A stretch of 64,000 nucleotides of DNA, from positions 9,188,017 through 9,252,016 of the forward strand of contig NC_088307.1 in NCBI RefSeq assembly GCF_032854445.1, written 5' to 3'. Made by a program: the position numbers and the translations under genes. The DNA comes from Liolophura sinensis (lineage: Eukaryota; Mollusca; Polyplacophora; Chitonida; Chitonidae). Below are positions 42,601 to 53,669 of the stretch, piece by piece (positions within the stretch are counted from its first letter, which is position 1; every line of letters begins with the position of its first letter). Under the pieces are notes generated by a model. The model was not told the origin of the DNA, made no database searches, and worked only from the letters and a program-made list of their open reading frames with translations.

Positions 42601-45600
42601 CATTTAGCCAAAGCAGACAAGGCTGGCAGGATGCAAAATCACAACATTAATTATTATGCAAATCAACTTTCTTTGTTGTGCTGAATTCAATCTTTTCACA
42701 TACTAGCCGTCTATTATACATGCAGGAAGAAAACCAAATCCACTGACAGAAAACCAAATCCACTGACAGAAAACCAAATCCAATGACAGAAAACCAAATC
42801 CCAAACCAAATCCACTGACAGAAAACCAAATCCACTGACAGTAAAGTTAAATGGACACTCAGAACAATTTGTGCACACTAAATTTTTAATTTGATTTTGG
42901 AGACAATACTACACTGGTTAGATTGGCCAGCTTCAGAGTTTTACAAAAAGCATAATTTTATCAGTCTACACAGAATAATGTCTTCAGGGTATGCTTGAAT
43001 AAACACCTTGTAAACATGTGAAAAGGTTGAAGAATTACAGTACATACGGACTCATTCAGATAATTCATTACATCTATATATTATAAAAAAAGGCTTTAAA
43101 ACAGATTTAAAAATCAGGCTTTGTCAGGGTGTAATTATAAGCCTTAAAAAATTTAGAGAAAAAATTACATAAGAAAACGATTAGACTTTTTTCACTGGTC
43201 TGTGTGTATACAATTACCCCTAGGGTATTAGAACTATCTTAAAATTTTAAACTTTGAAGATAAATGAAGCCTGCATGACATAATCTGTTTATCTCATGTT
43301 AATTAAGGCAAATTGCTCATCCCATTTCAAAACAGCACCCAAAAGCACTTTACTGATAAAATTTAGACCGACTCGTCAGAGTCAGTCTTCACTCTTTCTT
43401 CGTAAAGAGAATGTCAAAACAATTATGATTGGTCTGTCAAGTCAGTTAGATGCTACAGGAGATAACGAGCTAAAGGAAGACAGGTATCTTTACACTTATT
43501 GACCTAGTCTACTTGCCCTAAAATTTCCCCCATGACCAATTAAGGTATTCATTTAATTTTGCCTGATTCTGAGAGGTAAATGGATTGAATGAGTTTGGAG
43601 GTAATTGTTTGGATGGTAGGTGATACATGCCACTGAAAAATGTAAGTTTGCACACTGAAAGTTTTAATGTTTCACTCAAAAAAATAACTGCAAATCAACA
43701 GCACATCTTCTGAATTTCTTTTGTACTTGTCCATGATTTATACAAAAGGTAAAATATTTCATCAGAAGAAAGCTAAGGCAATATTAAGCATAATGGGCAA
43801 GCCCCGATACAGAAATATCCAAAATTGGAATTAAAATAAACTGAAAATGCACCGTATTTTGTCAGCTAGGTCTTGGCATGTTTGTGATTTCCCAGTTTTT
43901 CATAACTTTCTGATCATGTTAATATGTTTTCAACAGGAAAAACCGCTGAGATACATAAAATATTTATTTTTATACACACTCCCATCTCCGACATTGAGAA
44001 AAGGTTTACTGTGCCCGTGAAACAACAATTTAAATTGATGTGGCCTTACAACTGAACAATCTAGTCATTATAGTTATTATTACAGAATAATACCCTCAGA
44101 ATGTGCCTGAATAAACACCTTGCAAATATTCAAAAAGGTAAAGAATTACAGTAATCAAAGGACAGGTAAACTGACAAGATCAGCTGGATTTCTCTGGTTA
44201 TTTGACAAACATCACAGTCACTGTCATCACACAGCTCTGGTTTTACTCTCCATGTTGTTGTCTTTCATAGTTTAGACTGAGGTTAATTTTGTATCTATTC
44301 ACTTAATGTTGGTTGAGCGATCTAATGAAAAACTGACATAAGCAGAATTTCCTGTTCTGTCACTTAGACTGGAATTCAATTAATAAAACACATCCAATAA
44401 TATATATTCTCAAAAAAAAATCTCACTTCAGGTTCAGATAATATGCAGTTAGGTGCACAGAAAAGATGAGTTGATAAAACTGTGAAATGGTCAGTAATAA
44501 ACTGAAGGGGGTTTTTCAAAAATTTTCTGCACAAGTGAATTTCATGTATTGAACTGACAACTGACAGTACAATCAAAACAGGCCTGCCCATGGGGGAGCA
44601 ATACCAGAAAAAACAACACTTACGTTTTTCTGATAAGAAATTAATCAAGCTTCACAAAAAAACTCTTAAGTTGCGCTATATGAGGTGAATGATCGCAATC
44701 TGAATGAAGCAAAAAATGTGTCAACTGAAAAATGCTTAACTTTTTCTGATCTGTTCTGATGCTGAAAATCCACAGCCTTTTTTCTGCCAGGTAGGATTTA
44801 GATGATTTATTTCCATTTAAACTGAATGGTTATTGTATATTACGTATCAAGGCCATATTTAGCATGTCTAGAGACATTTTACTAGCAGAAAATGTTTGGG
44901 CTCCCAAACTGTTGTGTGCCCAAACTAATCCAGCTGTATTAAAACTGACAAGTAAAGTCTACAAAAATAGTAAGGTTTCCCAACACAAAAGTTAAAATTT
45001 CCTACAAATTTCTTCCGTTCACATACTTGAAAGCAGTCTCAAAAAAGCATAATTTCAGAGTTGCAGTTTATGAAAGTTCTTTTGTCATACACAGTCACAA
45101 TGTCAATTCCAAACATGTTAAAGTTTGGGATCAGAAAGATTTTTTCTTGATATGAAACTGAATATAGAGAAGTAAGAACTGAAATAAATATTCCATTTTT
45201 GTTTTAAATTTTATCTATTTTTATGGTCTGAAACATTTAATAATTAATTTGATCCCTATTTCCAAAAAGTATTACTGCAATTCAAACATGCCCAACGCTT
45301 GAGTACGGCGTAAAACACCAATCAAACAAAATAAATAAATAAAACCAAATAAAAATATGCCCCCCCCCCACCCCAGCGAAAGCTGCTTCATCTGCTAAAT
45401 TTACTTTCTGGTCAAGGATCATGTTAAAAGGAATGTTTGTTAAAAACAACAGGGTGATGCATATCCTTTTGAACTTCCTTTTGAAAATCAAGTAATGCCA
45501 TGTACAACAGCCACAAATAACAAGCACAAGGAAGTCACATTGCCGTCCCGCAAATGACGCAGTTTTGTCTCCAGGTTTTTTGCCTGACAAAATTTAAGTC

Positions 45601-48600
45601 ATCAAACAATTAAACATGAAATATTGCTCAAGGGCAAACATAATTATTTACCACGTGCACGCGCAGTTTTTGTAGAGATACGGAAATCTTCTAGAATTCA
45701 CGATAACTGAATGTATCTATTGAACACAAAACACTGATGTGGTAAAATTAGGAGTGCAAACTTTGCCATGTGCAGTCTGAAAGACCGTCACATATTTGTG
45801 TTGGCCACCACAAAGAGAACTGTTTGTTCTTGTTAAACATCTCTTTTTTTTTGAATCCTTGAACATATCTATATAATGTATGTGAACTTAAATTTTCTCC
45901 ATGGGAAAGTTACTCATTTCACCCAATTCAGAGAGTTCTATTGATATTAGATATATGTATTCAAGTTTGTTTGGAAGGTAGGATGATATCCTGTTGGGGA
46001 AAAGTTAAGTTTCAAAACCAAAGGAGTTTATGACCATTATTTGCCTATGATAATTTATCTTTCAAGCAAATTTTTACAGCAAATACGGTAATCTTGTATA
46101 TTATCTTTATAATTACAAGGTGTACTTTTTTTCTATTCATTTCTGATCTACAAACCAGCTCAAAACTTAAGTCAATAAATACTGTAAATCTTCTAAATTA
46201 TCCAATGTGAAAATTACCCGCTTCTATTTGTTATTAACTCTTCCAATACACATCAACTGCTGTGATAATTTCAGGATTTTGGTAAAAAAGTCAGACACAG
46301 AAGTGAGAAAAACAAATACTGATACAGTCTCATATGCCTTGATCTTTATGAAAGAAATTTATGTAAGATTTGAACCCTATGCTGACCACATTTTCACTTT
46401 AATACACAAAGGGGCCATCAGGTGCCAGGCGAGATAAAGAAGGGGTTCTTGCAAACCTTAAAAGTGCGGTTTGATGGTAAACTGCTATCAGCACCATTAA
46501 GCTGACCGACTGACAATGCAAGATTTACATTCAATGTAGCAGCTACTGTAAAATCACGTCTTTTAGCCACACTAGTCATGTCTAAACCTGCAAGAACTTG
46601 TGAGGCTCCTGAAGGGGTCATTTCACCCAGTCAAAGTACGAAGACACCAGATATGACACCACATCCAGTCACAGTATAAAGGCACCAGATATAACATCCC
46701 ACCCAGTCACAATATGAAGACATCACATGACACCCCAAGTCACAGTGTGAAGACACCAGATGTGACACCCCACCCAGTCACAGTATGAAGCCACCATATA
46801 TGACACCCCATGAAGTCACAGTACAAAAACACCAGATCTGACACTTCACCAAGTCACATGTGACTGACATCTTACCTAGCCACAGTAGTGTGACTGACAT
46901 CCCACCAAGTCACAGTACTGTGAGTGACATCTGACCTAGCCACAGTACTGTGACTGACATCTGTCCTAGCCACAGTACTGTGACTGACATCTGACCTAGC
47001 CACAGTAGTGTGACTGACATCCCACCAAGTCACAGTACTGTTACTGACATCTGACCTAGCCACAGTAGTGTGACTGACATCTGACCTAGCCACAGTACTG
47101 TGACTGACATCTGACCTAGCCACAGTACTGTGACTGACATCCCACCAAGTCACAGAACTGTGACTGACATCTGACCTAGCCACAGTACTGTGACTGACAT
47201 CTGACCTAGCCACAGTACTGTGACTGACATCTGACCTAGCCACAGTACTGTGACTGACATCTGACCTATCCACTGTACTGTGACTGACATTTGACCTAGC
47301 CACAGTACTGTGACTGACATCTGGCCTAGCCACAGTACTGTGACTGACATCTGGCCTAGCCACAGTACTGTGACTGACATCCCACCAAGTCACAGAACTG
47401 TTACTGACATCCTGCATAGACACACTACTGTGACAGACACCCCACCTGGTCACAGTACTGTGACTGACATCTGACCTAGCCACAGTACTGTGACTGACAT
47501 CTGGCCTAGCCACAGTACTGTGACTGACATCTGACCTAGCCACAGTACTGTGACTGACATCTGACCTAGCCACAGTACTGTGACTGACATCTGACCTAGC
47601 CACAGTACTGTGACTGACATCCCACCAAGTCACAGTACTGTGACTGACATCTGGCCTAGCCACAGTACTGTGACTGACATCCCACCAAGTCACAGAACTG
47701 TTACTGACATCCTGCATAGACACACTACTGTGACAGACACCCCACCTGGTCACAGTACTGTGACAGACACCCCACGTGGTCACAGTACTGTGACAGACGT
47801 CCCACCTGGTCACAGTATACTCTCGCCAGGTCAACCAGTACTGGGCCTACATTATACAGATTGCAAGTAATGCATACAAAACCTAGTAATGTTTTTTTAC
47901 ACACGTGTATTTGGTGGGAACTGATTCTAGATTGTTTGTGCTGCCATTATTTCAAATAAGCATGTTTACATAAATCCTAAGTTGATGAGCAGACTTATTT
48001 CAACACTTAATTCGGGCAGGTGCTAACAAGATATTTGTTCATTAACTTTCCTGCTGTACCAAATACGCAATTTACCAATCACCTTTAACAAATAACCCAA
48101 TTACTTGTGGAAAAAAGCCACAAAGACTGCACATTTTACATTACGTTTGGTGGTTACAGAAAAACACATCTCCATACGCTGTAAGCATAAACACTAGAAA
48201 ACAAGCTGACCTTAAAATTTACATGAAATAGGCGCTTTATTACAGAACAAGCTCAGGTGAATATGAGGAAATACATCACACGAATGTCACAGAGACACAC
48301 AACAATACACAGCCAATCCGTAACCGATACCTGTGCAGGTGAAGGACATGCAATTGCATCATCAAGATGCAGGTTATAAAATCATATCACGCCAAATTGT
48401 ACCAGGTGCTTTTTCTGTTTCTAATGACATGTTTTGCATCACTGTACCTAGTGCTGTGGTACTTTTAATGACTACTGTGATGTTCTACATTACTTTAATG
48501 ACTATCAGAGTGTTCTTCATAACTGTAATGATTACCATGGCTTTCTACATCACTATAATAACTATCAGGGTGTTCCACATTACTGTAATGACTACCAGGG

Positions 48601-51600
48601 TGTTCTACATAGCTTTAATCACTACCATGGGATTCTACATTACTGTAAGGATTGCATTGGTGCTCTACATTACTGTAATGACTACCATGGTGTTCCACAT
48701 TACTGTAATGACTACCATGGTGTTCTACATTACTGTAATGACTACCAGGTCTTTCTACAGTACTGTAATGACTACCATGGTATTCCACATTATTGTAATG
48801 ACTACCAAGGTGTTCTACATTACTGTAATGATTGCCATGGTGTTCTTCATCTCTTTAATGACTACCATGGTGATCCACATTACTGTAATGCCTTTCATGG
48901 TGTTTTACATTACTGCAATGACTATCATGGTGTTTTACATTACTGCAATGACTACCATGGTGTTTTACATTACTGCTATGACTACCATGGTGCTTTACAT
49001 TACTGCTATGACTACCATGGTGTTTTACATTACTGCAATGATTGTCATCATTTTCTACATTACTGTAATGACTAATTGTATTTCAAAAACTTTTGTCCAA
49101 CAATCAAAGTTACATCCTGAACTGCGAGTTGCTGTTCAATCAGTTTAAAATAGCTTCATCTCTTCCAATTCATTCAGCACTCATCCTATTTTCCATGTTA
49201 GAAAGGAATTTAGCAACATTGTTTAATAAAAACAAACAGGTAAATCTATCACAAGAAGCTTTAAATCTTAATTTGAAGTCGATCAAATTTGACTTAGAAA
49301 CTCAAATTTAAACAGCTTCATGAAGCATTTCATATTTAAAGTACCCCGATGACAACATGATGTTTATTTAATCTGACTTGTGTCATATAATGCTTATGTA
49401 GACATAGTAACTCTGACTTGTGTCATGTAATGCTTATGTAGACATAGTAACTCTGACTTGTGTCATGTAATGCTTATGTAGACATAGTAACTCTGACTTG
49501 TGTCATGTAATTCTTGTGTACATGTAGACATAGTAACTCTGACTTGTGTCATGTAATTCTTGTGTACATGTAGACATAGTAACTCTGACTTGTGTCATGT
49601 AATGCTTATGTAGACATACTAACTCTGACTTGTGTCATGTAATTCTTGTGTACATGCAGACATAGTAACTCTGACTTGTGTCATGTAATTCTTGTGTACA
49701 TGTAGACATAGTAACTCTGACTTGTGTCATGTAATTCTTGTGTACATGTAGACATAGTAACTCTGACTTGTGTCATGTAATACTTATGTAGACATAGTAA
49801 CTCTGACTTGTGTCATGTAATGCTTATGTAGACATACTAACTCTGACTTGTGTCATGTAATTCTTGTGTACATGTAGACATAGTAACTGTGACTTATGTC
49901 ATGTAATGCTTATGTAGACATAGTAACTCTGACTTGTGTCATGTAATGCTTATGTAGACATAGTAACTCTGACTTGTGTCATGTAATGCTTATGTAGACA
50001 TAGTAACTCTGACTTGTGTCATGTAATGCTTATGTAGACATACTAACTCTGACTTGTGTCATGTAATGCTTATGTAGACATAGTAACTCTGACGTATGTC
50101 ATGTAATGCTTATGTAGACATACTAACTCTGACTTGTGTCATGTAATGCTTATGTAGACATAGTAACTCTGACTTGTGTCATGTAATACTTATGTAGACA
50201 TAGTAACTCTGACTTGTGTCATGTAATGCTTATGTAGACATAGTAACTCTGACTTGTGTCATGTAATGCTTATGTAGACATAGTAACTCTGACTTGTGTC
50301 ATGTAATTCTTGTGTACATGTAGACATACTAACTCTGACTTGTGTCATGTAATTCTTGTGTACATGTAGACATAGTAACTCTGACTTGTGTCATGTAATA
50401 CTTATGCAGACATAGTAACTCTGACTTGTGTCATGTAATGCTTATGTAGACATAGTAACTCTGACTTGTGTCATGTAATGCTTATGTAGACATACTAACT
50501 CTGACTTGTGTCATGTAATGCTTATGTAGACATAGTAACTCTAGCTTGAACATGTAACTAAACAGTTAAATTTACAGAGCAAAAGGAACTGGAAATTTAA
50601 CAAGTGGGAAGCTCTGTTCAGTATTTATACACATGTAATTGACATATAAAAAAAAATATTTGAGGTGTAAGCAAGCTGGATGTGTACTTTACTTTGAACC
50701 CAGCTACGCATGGAGACATTTTTGTCATTTTTTTTATATGTAGGCCTATGCAGTTAGTGCATAAAAATACAATGCATACACATGGTACTACTTAAGTTAA
50801 AATAATCACAGTACTCATGAAGACTTTAAAGTACTCATATCATGAAAACTATGTTACTGTGTTTAAAGTCTTCAAAACACAGAAAAACTTAAAAAGCAGT
50901 TTCCAGCACGTAACAAATTGAAAATTAGGATAAGTCAACTTAAACTTAATTAAGGTACCGATGTGCACTTTAACCTATGCAAAAGGCTAAGCCAATGTTA
51001 AAATTTTTAATTTTTTTTATTTGATTGGTATTTTAGGCATCAATATTAAAATTATAAATAGATCACATACAGAGGGACGTTACCTGTTTCTTACAAAGTT
51101 TGATCGACCATATATGCCTAAATAAGGTAAGTAGGTTAGTGCATATCAGACATTCTTCCTTAATAATGTGAACCGTGCTTCACCTAAAGTTTGTTCTGTA
51201 CAACTAAGCACTTCTAGAGCACAGAAAAACCTTAATGTTATTCTTGATGCCAACGCTGAGTTTTTTTTCAAATCGAACAGCATTAACCTTCATGAAAAAA
51301 AAAAACTCCTAAATGATCCTAAAAAGGTAGATGAAACACTCCGTATCAATCAACGTGTGTCAGGTCAGGAAGCAAAAGTTTGGGTGAAGTACGGTATATG
51401 GCATCAAAGCATTGACACAACATACCTGAAAGGTGTTCGGTCTATTCATACCCAAGATGACTGACATGAAGCCTAAACTGTCAACGTGCAAAATATGTGA
51501 TCAGAGAATATCTGCATTCAGAGGATGATTCACTCATTGCTAAACTGGTTCATTCGGTTAAAAACAGTGTCCTCACCACAGCTATCTGACCCCTGACCAC

Positions 51601-53632
51601 AGCCATCTGACCCTTGACCACAGCCATCTGACCCCTGACCCATGATTAAATGATTGATATTTTATGCCGTACTCAACCATATTTCACTTATACTACGGTG
51701 GCCAGCATTATGAAGGGAGGAAACTGGGCAGAGCCCAGGGGGAACCCACGACCATCCACAGGTTGCTGACAGACCTTCCGAGAGAGGAAGTCAGCATGTG
51801 CTGGACTTGAACTTACAGCGACCGCATTGGCGAGAGGCTTCTGGGTCATTATGCTGCAATAGGGCGCTAACCAACTGAGCGACAGAGGCCCCTATCAATA
51901 ATCAATCAGAATCAAACAAAATATCTCACTTTGAAAATACTTAATTTTAGGTGAAATACAGTAAATAAATATAAAAAAAATTTCTATTTTATTCTTTATT
52001 TGATCATCTTAACTCTATGTAAAGATCAAAGCACCAGCAGTGGGTTGTCATAAATATCATATTTTAACTTTGTGCAGGAAAACAAACTTAAGGTTTCTCT
52101 AGAGAACATTAAAAAAAAACACAGTTTAAGCCTGCATGACAAAGTACAGGTACTGCATGATATCTCAACACTTTTCACAAAACAGAAGTTCAAAGCTCTC
52201 CATCCTCATTTTATATACCCAGGTGCTGTAAGCACACTTCTTTACACATAATACATATACTCTTAACCGAATCTCGGTCTTATTCACTAACACTTTATAC
52301 AATGAACTTCATACATATTATATAAATGTACAGGTATATATTTTCCCTACACCAACGTACTGTACATCTCACATAAAAGCTGTACCTTTTTTGTACATAC
52401 CTACCCATGCTGATCCTCTTACAAGTTGATCATTTGAACAGATTTTCTTTTATGTCATGTGAGCAAAGGGTGAGAATTTGTGCCCACAGTTGATAACAAA
52501 TGCCCTTGCTCTCTACCACCTCCCCCCCCCGCCCCCCCCCCCCCTCTTGACTCCTCAACCCTGAGAAAACAAAATGGTAATGCACACCCAAATAACTACA
52601 TATATATATATATATATATATAAGTAATGTCTGTTTTGAAGACAGGCAAAAGGTATGACTTATTCACACTGTCCTACTAATATCTAGAATTTACCTTGAC
52701 TTCAATTTCCCCTGCCCAACTACCACAATACATGATGGTGCAGAGAAAGTCTTCAGCTTTTTGCCATAACCAATATTTTCTCACTTTCTTGATTCATGCA
52801 CACCAAACTGATGGACACGGAAATATATATAAAATATAAAACTGAATTAATTTCTTCAAAGAGAAAAAATCCTTCCATTTTGACAATTGCATGGTGGCAC
52901 TGAGCTTTTATAATATTGTCTAATATAACAATAATACAAAAATTATCCTCTCTATGAAGCTTATGCATCTGGATTTTTCACCAAGTGACCTTCACAACGA
53001 AATCAATACCTTCCGGTAATTGAAGCAAAATCCATACTAACTGTTCTCCCTTCAGAATCAAACTCTAAATAATCCTATATTATATTTAAGGATGTGTGAG
53101 AAGGTTAAGTGACTAACTTGGTACACCTGTTTAATATACAGGTAATGTTGCACAGGTATGTCGTTTGTACAGGTAAAATCTCTTCCACAAGTACAGTTTA
53201 GCATGTCATGAATTCCTTTCTGAGCTCCCGTTCTTTTTTCCAGACTGACCCATAAATCTCTGCAACGGATATACACCTTAGCACTTCAGCCTCAGGGCCA
53301 CTCCCTACCCCCCCATTCACCCACCCACCCACACATTTATTTATACAGGTAGATTTGTTTACTGTAACTGAATATATTCAATTAGGCCATCAAAGAGCTG
53401 GCTATTCCCTGAGGCTCTCATAATAAAATTGAAGTTTTAAACACCATGGAAATGGATACAAGCAGCTGATAAACTATTAGTGTGAGGGGTGAACTTAACA
53501 TTAGAGTCAAATTTGCACCTATATTAGCATTGGTATGTACATGAATATTCAAAACTAGCCCTCATTAATGTATTTATTTGATTGTGAAACACTGCAATTG
53601 CTTTATAACATCATTACACGGATCGCATCCCT

Positions 53633-53669
<37 letters not shown>

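Noticed and set aside
46872..47834. A 320-codon minus-strand open frame with a decapeptide repeat, a candidate repetitive protein gene
   Set aside because: The frame follows from a 30-bp unit without stops. Other frames over the same array are also open on both strands, substitutions are mostly amino-acid changing, and no splice or start context supports it. About a third of the arrays here have periods divisible by three, as chance predicts.
48333..49148. A 271-codon plus-strand hydrophobic open frame resembling a multi-span membrane protein
   Set aside because: The hydrophobic run is the translation of a 20-unit 30-bp minisatellite. The flanking unique parts are short and show no family resemblance.
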